Shown: one piece after another, positions 16,568 through 24,788 of the stretch
How the letters are laid out: each line of letters begins with the position of its first letter
How positions within the stretch are numbered: position 1 is the stretch's first letter
Assembly: GCA_905215555.1 (NCBI GenBank)
Contig: CAJMQU010000054.1
Coordinates: 1 to 31,109, forward strand
Length of the DNA: 31,109 bases
Direction of reading: 5' to 3'
Origin: an uncultured bacterium
Lineage (GTDB): Bacteria > Bacteroidota > Bacteroidia > Bacteroidales > Bacteroidaceae
Translations under genes and position numbers: made by a program
The notes under the pieces: model-generated
Databases searched by the model: none
What the model was told of the DNA's origin: nothing
Seen by the model: the letters and a program-made list of their open reading frames with translations, nothing else

Positions 16568-17838
16568 TCATTTAAATTTCTTATCAGGAGAATAAATCAA
16601 TCCGCCCACCGCCTTTTCTCCATCCGGAGTAACAAATACGACTGTAAACATCCATTTCACCAAACGAACTTCCGGCAGAGTGAATTTACCTACGGGAAGT
16701 TTCAAAAACACCTTGTTCCAGCCTTTATGCAGCCGAACCGGTAGCGGTGGACGAGCTACACAGTTTTCATTGCCAAGAGGGGTTTCGGAACTTTTTATGC
16801 GATGGGTAGCTGTCCATACCGGCGGCAGCACTTCTTCTTCATTCAGCCAGATGCGGCTCTCTTTATAATCCCATTTACCGGGCAAAGGCGGGAGGTCAGC
16901 CTCCGAACGGCCATAATTTTGGAACTCGGCCCATAGCCCCACAGTCTGCTCCTTGGGAGAATAGACATAGGTATAGGCATAGGCCGTATGATTTTCCTTC
17001 GGATCTTTATAGAAAGCAGGGACAAACGTTCCCCACACATGACGCAAGTAAATTCCGGCACCTACGGCCAGACGGGCATCATACTTCTTTCCATTATACT
17101 GATAACTATCCTGCAATTCCCGTTCAGGCGGAAACGCCTTTGTCAGATCTCCCTCATTGGGAAATGCGTCGGTAATCTTCCACCAAACATTGGTTTGCTT
17201 GACATAGGCAAACGGATATCCCCGGAAGAAATGTTCTTTATACCATAACATCCGCTTTTCAAAATCAACAAACGAAAGGTATGCCGCATCATTCTTATCC
17301 GGCGGAAGAATGGTGCCATTCTTGTCGAAATACTCAGTTCCCCCACCCAGCCAGGCACGCTCTGCGATAGCCAGCATATTGGGATAAAAACCATTCTCAC
17401 GGATGATGTCCTCCTCCTTGTTTACATAGCGGTCGTTCCATACGGCAAGAACGGTTCCGGCAATGTCGTCGCTGCCCTCATCTGCATCGCCCAGTAAACT
17501 CCCCGTTCGCTCATCGCCTCTATGGAAATTTTTTTGGCCATTACTTTAAGTGTATAGGCTTCATCTTGGTTGAGAGGCACGCCATCCAGTGATTCTACTA
17601 ATTTCACTTCAATCACCGCCGTAGATCTCTGATCGGTCCGCCCCCCCAGTTCGGCAATGAAATGTTCCCATTCATTCAGCAAAACAGGTGTGTCGAGACG
17701 CGTCTTTCCCAATGCAAAACGGGCAGACTCTGCCGTAAACTTCTGCGGTCGAGGCAACAAATAATATTCACCCGCCCGCATACTGCACGAAAACAGGACG
17801 CAGCACCAAAAAGAGAATAAGATATATAGGCCTTTCAT
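16568..17838 (-). pseudogene. GH20 beta-hexosaminidase remnant, catalytic core deleted
   Basis: Two frames carry the two ends of one GH20 enzyme. The first (17422-17838) has a signal peptide and the GH20 N-terminal domain up to GVYWAMQ, then leaves homology and stops. The second frame, open from about 17490 to 16568, resumes inside the catalytic domain at DDIAGTVLAVWNDRYV, continues with FYPNMLAIAERAWLGG, and ends with the C-terminal domain. The frames are offset by one base. The middle of the barrel, including the catalytic Asp-Glu pair, is missing, roughly 230-270 residues by comparison with full-length enzymes. The break lies near 17475-17495. A deletion plus frameshift is the simplest explanation; an assembly error is possible. 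Ancestrally it would have removed terminal beta-linked HexNAc as the last enzyme of this PUL. Confidence 0.85.
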
Positions 17839-18018
17839 AATATAGTGATTAAGATTATGCTGTAAATATACGTTTTTTATAACTACAGTATAATCTAAAT
17901 CACATTCTTCATCAATCTGCCTATATAATAAAGGCTATTCTGTGAACCAGGGCATGATTTACTTCAATCGGTCAGGATAAGATATACCTTTTTGATCCAT
18001 AGCAGATAACTTCAGATT

Positions 18019-20172
18019 TCATCTCCATTTCTTCACCGCTTTCTTATCCGCCAGTGTAGCCTCAATCAAACTCAGCGCAAAGCCACCACTGCGTGCCAGT
18101 TTCACAGACATTTTAGTTTTACCGGTCACCATCCCCTTCTTTATCTGATATGAAGTAGGCTTCTTTTCATAATCGGCATCTTTGCCATCAGCATACAGCG
18201 TTGCCACGTATTCTTTTCCCGGTTCCAAGAAGTCGAGGGTAAAAGTAGAAATACGGGCATTTTCATCTGTAATGCCCCCCACAAACCAATTGCCTGTACC
18301 CTTAGCCTTACGAGCTACGGTTATGTAATCGCCCGGTTCGGCTTCAAGATACTTACTGTCGTCCCAATCAACGGCAACATCTTTAATGAATTGAAAAGCA
18401 TCCAAATGGCGCTCATAGCTTTCTGGCAAGTCAGCAGCCATTTGCAAGGGGCTGTAAAGAGTGACATACAAAGCCAACTGCTTGGCTAGGGTCGTATGAA
18501 TCTGACCATGATTCTCACGGTTCAGGAAGGTCAGGCAGATATCAAAAATACCGGGAGTATAGTCCATTGGTCCGCCAATCAGACGGGTAAAAGGCAGCAG
18601 TGTGGTATGGAACGGCTTGTTTCCGTCATAAGGTTCGAACTCTGTGCCACGGGCGGATTCATTGCCGATCAGATTCGGATAAGTACGGCACAAACCGGTA
18701 GGACGCACTGCCTCGTGGGCATTCACACAAATCTTATATTCGGCTGCTTTTTTCACTGCATACAGATAATGATTGTTCATCCACTGTCCGTAGTGATGTT
18801 CACCACGAGGAATAATATCGCCGACATAACCGCTCTTCACAGAATTGTATCCATTATCTGCCATAAACTGATAAGCCTTGTCCAAATGGCGTTCGTAATT
18901 ACGGACGGAGGCAGAAGTTTCATGATGCATCATCAGCTTTACCCCCTTACTTTGCGCATAAGCATTCAGCATCTTCACATCAAAGTCAGGATATGGCGTG
19001 ACAAAGTCGAAAACAAAGTCCCTTGAACTTCCTCCCCAGCTCTCCCAGCCTTCATTCCAGCCCTCTACCAATACCTGGTCAAGACCATGTTCGGCGGCAA
19101 AGTCAATGTATCTTTTCACGTTCTCATCATTGGCGGCATGGCGGCCGTTCGGTTTAATCTTCGTATAATCATTCTCTCCAAACCTCATGGCAAGCAGTTC
19201 ATCCGTATAGCTCCACGACTTCATACCCGTAATCATCTCCCACCACACACCGATATACTTCACCGGCTTAATCCATGACACATCGTCATAAGCACAAGGT
19301 TCATTCAGATTCAGGGTCAACTTAGACGCCAGAATATCACGCGCATCATCGCTTACAATAATGGTACGCCAAGGAGTTCTGGAGGGAGCCTGCATATAGG
19401 CCTTGTTGCCCAGAACATCCGGTGTCAGCCACGATTCAAAAACCATATTCTTATCATCTAAATTAAGATGCATACAAGAATAATCCACCAGAGCCGCTTC
19501 ATGCAGGTTGATATATAAACCGTCGTCCGTCTTCATCTGCAAAGATGTCTGGACTCCTGTAGGCGAAAATACCATCTGTGAAGCATTGACTGTCACAGCT
19601 CCTTTCATCAGTCCACGGATCTCGGATAATCTGGACTCGGTGTAATCATACTCTTGCGTATCATAGTCGCCTGGTATCCAGAAAGCAATATGGTCACCGG
19701 TCATGGCAAACTGGGTATGCTCTTCTTTTACAATGAAATAGTTCAGATTTCTCTGCAACGGAAATTCATAACGGAATCCCAGACCGTCATCATAGAGCCG
19801 GAAGCGGATAATCATATTCCGGTTCTGGCTTTTCTGACTTAGAGTCACCGCCAGCTCATTATAATGATTGCGGATCTGCCGAACCTCTCCCCATACAGGT
19901 TTCCAGGTTTCATCAAATGTCGAGGTAGCAGCATCAACCAATGTAAAGTTATCCATCAAGCCCGGATCGTCCTTTAGCTCCAAACCTAATCTGGAAGGTT
20001 TCACCACAACCTTGCCTTTATAAAAGAGTTCATATAACGGCTCTCCTTGCACATTCACAGAGAAGTCAAGACGGAGATTACCATCCGGCGAAGTGATACT
20101 TTCGGCCATTATTGCTCCACAGGTTAGCAGAAGCAACAGGAAACTAAATAATCTTTTAGACAAATATTCCAT
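18019..20172 (-). CDS. GH97 glycoside hydrolase, SusB-like inverting type
   Basis: This exo-acting periplasmic alpha-glycosidase is 717 residues from the ATG at 20172; a TTG two codons upstream is also in frame but less likely. It has a signal peptide (about 1-23), the GH97 N-terminal beta-sandwich, the catalytic barrel and a C-terminal beta domain. Key residues of B. thetaiotaomicron SusB are retained at a constant offset of 21: E418 (HHE, SusB E439), E487 (NAHEAVRP, SusB E508), E505 and E511 (GTEFE, SusB E532). The barrel has SGYVGD where retaining GH97 alpha-galactosidases place a nucleophilic Asp. An inverting alpha-glucosidase is therefore predicted; SusB residue numbers are from memory. 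The gene lies 63 bp after the GH27 gene, in the PUL operon. Confidence 0.92.
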   Translation of the reverse strand: MEYLSKRLFSFLLLLLTCGAIMAESITSPDGNLRLDFSVNVQGEPLYELFYKGKVVVKPSRLGLELKDDPGLMDNFTLVDAATSTFDETWKPVWGEVRQIRNHYNELAVTLSQKSQNRNMIIRFRLYDDGLGFRYEFPLQRNLNYFIVKEEHTQFAMTGDHIAFWIPGDYDTQEYDYTESRLSEIRGLMKGAVTVNASQMVFSPTGVQTSLQMKTDDGLYINLHEAALVDYSCMHLNLDDKNMVFESWLTPDVLGNKAYMQAPSRTPWRTIIVSDDARDILASKLTLNLNEPCAYDDVSWIKPVKYIGVWWEMITGMKSWSYTDELLAMRFGENDYTKIKPNGRHAANDENVKRYIDFAAEHGLDQVLVEGWNEGWESWGGSSRDFVFDFVTPYPDFDVKMLNAYAQSKGVKLMMHHETSASVRNYERHLDKAYQFMADNGYNSVKSGYVGDIIPRGEHHYGQWMNNHYLYAVKKAAEYKICVNAHEAVRPTGLCRTYPNLIGNESARGTEFEPYDGNKPFHTTLLPFTRLIGGPMDYTPGIFDICLTFLNRENHGQIHTTLAKQLALYVTLYSPLQMAADLPESYERHLDAFQFIKDVAVDWDDSKYLEAEPGDYITVARKAKGTGNWFVGGITDENARISTFTLDFLEPGKEYVATLYADGKDADYEKKPTSYQIKKGMVTGKTKMSVKLARSGGFALSLIEATLADKKAVKKWR

Positions 20173-20235
20173 ATTCAATGATTTATATATATTTATCTAC
20201 AATATCTCCATTCATATTCTTCATGGCAATAAAAT

Positions 20236-21447
20236 TCATCTGTCTCTTTTTTTATTTTTAGGAGTCAACCTAACCAATACAACGCCATGCGCAGGAACCT
20301 TGAAACTCAGGTTATCACTGGAAGTTCCCAAATGCTTGTTTTTGTTCCATATGTCATACACATCATAGTCCTGTTCCCAAAATCTGATATCGGCAAAATG
20401 ATAATTATCTTTTCCAAACTTATACTCAAATATCCAAGGCTGTTCATCACGATTAAAGAAACAAACAGCAGCTTCTCCATCCGCCAATTGCTTTACCCAT
20501 ACCTCATGTTGCTCTATTTTCATATACCGGCGTCCCTGCACGCCCAGTTTATCCTGGTTTACAGCAATCACATCCTTATTCGTCAGAATAGATAGCGTCT
20601 CCTTATCCATGTTCCTCAAATCATTTCCCGCCAGCAACGGTGCAGCCAGCATACACCACATGGTGAAGTGCGAACGGTTTTCGTCAGTGGTCAATACGCC
20701 ATTACCCACTTGCAGCATGTCTGGATCGTTCCAATGTCCCGGACCGGCATAAGGATACAAATCAGCATTCTTATCAATGATGTCTACCACACTACAGCCT
20801 CCCCAGTGCACCGTACCTTTAAAGGCATTGATAATATCGCCCGTAGTTCTCCACAAATGGCCGACACCCTTTGCCCACGTCCAAGGTTTACTGCTTCCCC
20901 ATTCGCAAATAGAAAATACAATAGGGCGGCCACTGGCTCTTAAAGCATCACGCATGGTACGATAAGCTCCCTGGGGACTTTGAGCCTCGTCAAAACACCA
21001 GTCATATTTCAGAAAATCCACTCCCCATTCCGCATAAGTCCGGGCATCCTGAAACTGGTATCCACGGCTTCCCGGACGTCCGGCACAAGTCAGCGAACCA
21101 GCACAGGAATAGATACCGAACTTCAGTCCTTTGGAATGTATATAATCCGCCAGCGCCTTTATGCCGGAAGGGAAACGTACTGAGTCGACCACGATATTCC
21201 CGTCTGCATCACGGCCCACCTGCCAGCAATCATCCACATTTACATACGTATAACCGGCATCTTTCATCCCGTTTGCCACAATCAGGTCTGCCATATCCCG
21301 TATCTGTTGCTCATTGACATCACAGCTAAAACAGTTCCAGCTATTCCAACCCATAGGGGGAGTTAACGCCAGTGAATCGGCACCCTCGGCACGAACTGTA
21401 ATGAATGCACACACAACTATTATAAAACACAAAAATCTTTTCTTCAT
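20236..21447 (-). CDS. GH27 alpha-galactosidase
   Basis: This secreted retaining exo-alpha-galactosidase has 403 residues: a signal peptide (about 1-20), a catalytic TIM barrel from LTPPMGWNSWN (28-38), and a C-terminal antiparallel beta domain. The nucleophile is D149 in FLKYDWC, and the predicted acid/base is D204 in WRTTGD, with R200 matching the conserved Arg. The substrate-binding VDD (71-73) and WNDPDM motifs are present. E182 in CEWG matches the Glu that recognises the galactose 2-hydroxyl in characterised alpha-galactosidases, so true alpha-galactosidase activity is likely. The gene lies 33 bp after the PHP gene and is part of the PUL operon. Confidence 0.94.
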   Translation of the reverse strand: MKKRFLCFIIVVCAFITVRAEGADSLALTPPMGWNSWNCFSCDVNEQQIRDMADLIVANGMKDAGYTYVNVDDCWQVGRDADGNIVVDSVRFPSGIKALADYIHSKGLKFGIYSCAGSLTCAGRPGSRGYQFQDARTYAEWGVDFLKYDWCFDEAQSPQGAYRTMRDALRASGRPIVFSICEWGSSKPWTWAKGVGHLWRTTGDIINAFKGTVHWGGCSVVDIIDKNADLYPYAGPGHWNDPDMLQVGNGVLTTDENRSHFTMWCMLAAPLLAGNDLRNMDKETLSILTNKDVIAVNQDKLGVQGRRYMKIEQHEVWVKQLADGEAAVCFFNRDEQPWIFEYKFGKDNYHFADIRFWEQDYDVYDIWNKNKHLGTSSDNLSFKVPAHGVVLVRLTPKNKKRDR

Positions 21448-21480
21448 AGTACTATTGATTTTAAAATTAAAAATAGAGTT

Positions 21481-22560
21481 CTACCGCAAAGACGCTACAT
21501 CAATCACCAACTGGCTGTTATCCGTAATGTAAGTGTTAGCGAACCTCACCTTATCATTCAAGCGAACCTTGAACTCTACTGTAGCATTTCCTAAAATAGT
21601 ACCCGACTTATTGTCCAGTAGGATTTCAAAGTTCAGTGTCGATTTATTCACTACCTTCACCAGTGCCTGGTTACCACTTACCTCCTTCACTTCGTATGCC
21701 AGACACGCCTTTACCAAAGCTGTCAGATTCTTTTCCGAGCCAATCAGAATGTCCCCGAACTTCACAACGGAACGTCCGGCAAACAATGCTTCTTTCACAC
21801 CTTCGTGCGAACGTTCCCTGGTAAAGATTATGGTCATCGGGCCATACTGTTTGTCAGTCCGATAGGTCTGTTTATACACACCGTGGATATCGGTATTACC
21901 CATATACGCCAGATTATACTCCTTGCAATAGTTGAATGCTTTCGGATAGTACTCAAATCCGTTCACCAGCTCCACACCATGTATCTTCTTTTGCTTGATC
22001 AAATCCTTATGGACTTTATAAATAGTACTCGTATCATTCGGCCAGCCCGGATGGTTCCACATGATGAAAGCCCCCTGCTCCAAAGCATTGTCTATGGCCA
22101 CCAACGGGTCTTCTACATCCAAAGCGTTCGCGTCTTTCAGGAAAAGAGCATTGATGTGCCCCAGTGGTTTGGAGCGGGTTATCTCAGCTCCCGGAATCAC
22201 GAGCAGGTTAGAACTGTTTTCCACAGTTCTCGCTCTTTTGTAAGACTCATTATGATCGGTGGTGATAAACTTGTTCGGACGATACTCTATGTGATCAGTT
22301 ATAGCAATTACATCCAATCCGCGGATAGCCCCTTCCCATACCCGGTTTTCAGGTTTCACATCTCCGTCAGAGAAGATGGTGTGAGTATGGAAATCACACT
22401 TCAAGGTTTTGTATCCCTCTACGTCGGGGATACAGACATATTCTCCCGAATAAGGCTGCTGTGCCTCCGGCACTTTCACCACGTCCAGGCCCTGCAATTG
22501 TGCAGAGACCCGGAAAGTGAAAGCCGACAAAAAAGCTAAGGACAGATATAACTTTTTCAT
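21481..22560 (-). CDS. Secreted PHP-domain metal-dependent phosphoesterase
   Basis: This 359-residue protein has a signal peptide (about 1-20, FRVSAQ). The PHP domain is complete: DFHTH (H58, H60), D65 in SDGD, ITDH (D89, H90), E126 in GAEIT, H135 in GHINA, H170 in NHPGW, and D224 and H226 in TDIHG. Together these form the multinuclear metal centre of PHP phosphoesterases. A beta-rich C-terminal domain (about 275-359) follows. A phosphodiesterase or phosphomonoesterase acting in the periplasm or at the cell surface is predicted; related Bacteroidetes proteins are named after a Sphingobium phosphodiesterase (from memory). It lies between two GH27 genes with short gaps (20 and 33 bp), which ties it to glycan processing. 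Its true substrate is unknown. Confidence 0.85.
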   Translation of the reverse strand: MKKLYLSLAFLSAFTFRVSAQLQGLDVVKVPEAQQPYSGEYVCIPDVEGYKTLKCDFHTHTIFSDGDVKPENRVWEGAIRGLDVIAITDHIEYRPNKFITTDHNESYKRARTVENSSNLLVIPGAEITRSKPLGHINALFLKDANALDVEDPLVAIDNALEQGAFIMWNHPGWPNDTSTIYKVHKDLIKQKKIHGVELVNGFEYYPKAFNYCKEYNLAYMGNTDIHGVYKQTYRTDKQYGPMTIIFTRERSHEGVKEALFAGRSVVKFGDILIGSEKNLTALVKACLAYEVKEVSGNQALVKVVNKSTLNFEILLDNKSGTILGNATVEFKVRLNDKVRFANTYITDNSQLVIDVASLR

Positions 22561-22580
22561 TCTTTCCTATTTTGCCGATT

Positions 22581-24575
22581 TTATTTCGTCGGGGTGATCT
22601 TTACGAAAGTAACGCCATGATAAGGCACTTTAGTCTGGAAGCTGCCATTCACCTCTCCCAAGTCTTTTTGCCGCCACAGATCACGGACCGTTGCTTTGCC
22701 GTCAATACCCAGTTGCTTCAAATCGAAGTTAAAGCCATAGTCACGCATCTGCATGGCCTCAGCATCATCCTGATCCCAAAGGATAAAATAAGGATCTACA
22801 TGGAAGAAACCTACCGCATAAGAGCCGTCGTGCAACTTCTTAGACCAGATTTGTCCGTTCTCCACCAGCATCTTCCTGGCAGGAGCTACCAACGGGTCCT
22901 GGCTGACTGCTATCACTTCATTGTTCGTCAGAAGATTCAGCGTGAAGTCATCCATATTTGCCATGTCACAACCGATCAATAAAGGAGATGAAAGAAGACA
23001 CCACAAAGAGATATGGGAATATTGTTCGTCCGCGGTCAGATAAGAATCGTGTACCTTGCTTCCCCAGCCCTGGCCGAGTTTTCCTACCACCAGCATATCA
23101 GGGTCGTTGTTTCTGCCCGGAGCAGTGGCTTCGGCACAAACATCCTGAAAAGTACCGATGGCAGTCACCACATTCCACTCATCCGTAATGTCGCGGGTGG
23201 TACGCCATTGGTTGCCGCCTGCTTCGGGAGCCCAGTTCCATACATTGGGTGCTCCGTAGCCCACACAATAAACGATGTCGCGGTTCACCTTGTCCAATGC
23301 TTTGCGCATCACGATATAAGGTTCCTGGATTGTTTTTTCTTCCGAGTTTTTCTCAATCTCCAGATAACCGCAATAGTCATACTTCAAGTAATCAACGCCC
23401 CAGCATTCCCATGTCTTGGCATCAATTTCTTCATGCTGGTAACTGCCCACGTGTCCACCGCAAGTAATGTGTCCCGGGGAAGAATAAATACCAAACTTCA
23501 GCCCCAAGCCATGAATATAATCAGTCAGTGCCTTAAAATCAGGGAACTTGTCATTGGAGAGGATTTCACCTTTTTCGGTACGCTCAGGCGCTTCCCAACC
23601 GTCGTCGATATTCACATATTCCCATCCATAGGCATGTAACTTCTCATGCATCATCCGGGCAGCATCACGCACTTTCTCATCGTCAACAGAAAGTCCCCAG
23701 CAGTTCCAGCTATTCCAGCCCATTGAAGGAGTCAAAGCAATCTCGTCGCCGATTTTAATGGTCACCTCTTTTACAGCCGTACCTTTATCGTTGGTAGCCT
23801 TCAACTGTACTTTATAATCACCTCTAGCGGTTGCCTTGCCGGTGATATGACCGGTAGACGGATTCAGTTCCACACCCGCAGGAAGTCCGGTGGCCTCAAA
23901 CTTCATCGGACGGTTGCCGGTGGCCATGATTGACCATATGAAAGGATTTCCCGGACGTGCGCCATACACCAACGGATTGTTGATGACTGGAGTTTCGGGA
24001 GCTGGGGGGGTCAGAATATACTTTTCCTTAGCAATCGGTTTAGCCCATGCAGGAATAGGTTTCACATCACCACGAGTGGTAATCTTCACATTCAGCCAGT
24101 CGGCATGATCATACATGATGCCGTCACCACACTCTTCTACCAACAGCAGGACCTTATCAATTCCCTTCAGTTTCACATCGAACTCCTTAACCGGATCGCC
24201 TTTCTTCATGACGCCGCTCTTCCAAAGTTCCTTCTTGTCACCAATGATCTTGAACTGAAGTTTTCCAGCAAACAGATTCTTGTCGTCAGCACCTGCCAAA
24301 CCGGATATTGACACAGCCTTGCCACCAAGATCGTAGAGTAAACGGCTGATGGAGTGGGCGCCAAGTCCACGCTCATAAACCACTCCATTCACCGTAAGCG
24401 GCGTATACACCACAGAATGATTAATCCCGACCATGCCCCAATCCTGAACATAGCAGGAGTCTTGTCCGAATTCGTCTAGCCAGACTTCTTTGACAGGCCC
24501 GTTATCACAAGACTGCAAACTCCAGGCACCCAACAACATTGCAGCGAAGAACGCCGCGCACTTTTTCATCTTCAT
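22581..24575 (-). CDS. NPCBM-Ig-GH27 lipoprotein glycosidase
   Basis: This 664-residue lipoprotein has the lipid cysteine at C23 (SLQSC). Domains in order: NPCBM/NEW2 carbohydrate-binding-like (about 30-168), a putative Ig-like He_PIG domain (about 200-275, LPAGVELNPSTGHITG), a GH27 barrel from LTPSMGWNSWN (281-291), and a C-terminal beta domain. The nucleophile is D400 in YLKYDYC, and the acid/base is D462 in WRTTRD. The loop that carries the 2-hydroxyl-reading Glu in alpha-galactosidases (CEWG) is CVGYG here (437-441), so the sugar specificity may differ from plain alpha-galactose; alpha-GalNAc or beta-L-arabinopyranose are GH27 alternatives. It is the first enzyme gene after the 213-bp structured gap downstream of the surface-binding protein. 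Confidence 0.92.
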   Translation of the reverse strand: MKMKKCAAFFAAMLLGAWSLQSCDNGPVKEVWLDEFGQDSCYVQDWGMVGINHSVVYTPLTVNGVVYERGLGAHSISRLLYDLGGKAVSISGLAGADDKNLFAGKLQFKIIGDKKELWKSGVMKKGDPVKEFDVKLKGIDKVLLLVEECGDGIMYDHADWLNVKITTRGDVKPIPAWAKPIAKEKYILTPPAPETPVINNPLVYGARPGNPFIWSIMATGNRPMKFEATGLPAGVELNPSTGHITGKATARGDYKVQLKATNDKGTAVKEVTIKIGDEIALTPSMGWNSWNCWGLSVDDEKVRDAARMMHEKLHAYGWEYVNIDDGWEAPERTEKGEILSNDKFPDFKALTDYIHGLGLKFGIYSSPGHITCGGHVGSYQHEEIDAKTWECWGVDYLKYDYCGYLEIEKNSEEKTIQEPYIVMRKALDKVNRDIVYCVGYGAPNVWNWAPEAGGNQWRTTRDITDEWNVVTAIGTFQDVCAEATAPGRNNDPDMLVVGKLGQGWGSKVHDSYLTADEQYSHISLWCLLSSPLLIGCDMANMDDFTLNLLTNNEVIAVSQDPLVAPARKMLVENGQIWSKKLHDGSYAVGFFHVDPYFILWDQDDAEAMQMRDYGFNFDLKQLGIDGKATVRDLWRQKDLGEVNGSFQTKVPYHGVTFVKITPTK

Positions 24576-24613
24576 ATTCTTTTAATTCTAAATAAACTGT
24601 ATTTTCAAAATGC

Positions 24614-24772
24614 GGTCCATCCGGCAAATACATCGTTTTAATATAAGCCCATCTACATCCTTATTTTTCAGAACATTGCAGTTACCATTGGGAGTAAACC
24701 GAATTACCACGAAAGGTAACGAATGCCGGCTTTATTCATTTTTATCAAAACTACATATTTACCGGATGAACC
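24614..24772 (-). promoter_or_regulatory. Structured intergenic region before the NPCBM-GH27 gene
   Basis: The minus-strand transcript can form a 20-bp stem from arms 24772-24753 and 24633-24614. It is fully paired if four G-U wobbles are counted; on the other strand these positions would be A-C mismatches. The 119-nt loop holds two competing hairpins: GUUACC (24720-24715) can pair with GGUAA (24708-24704) or GGUAAC (24686-24681). A weak promoter-like TACCTTTC also lies at 24718-24711. Attenuation, mRNA processing or an internal promoter are all possible. No known riboswitch class was recognised. Confidence 0.45.
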
Positions 24773-24788
24773 TTAAAATAGATTAGTT

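Noticed and set aside
17422..17838. Two separate intact small genes instead of one GH20 pseudogene
   Set aside because: The two frames hold complementary ends of the same enzyme and lack its core, so two independent genes are unlikely.
17959..18000. 13-codon frame between GH97 and the GH20 remnant
   Set aside because: It is too short to support; it may be debris of rearrangement in the 180-bp gap.
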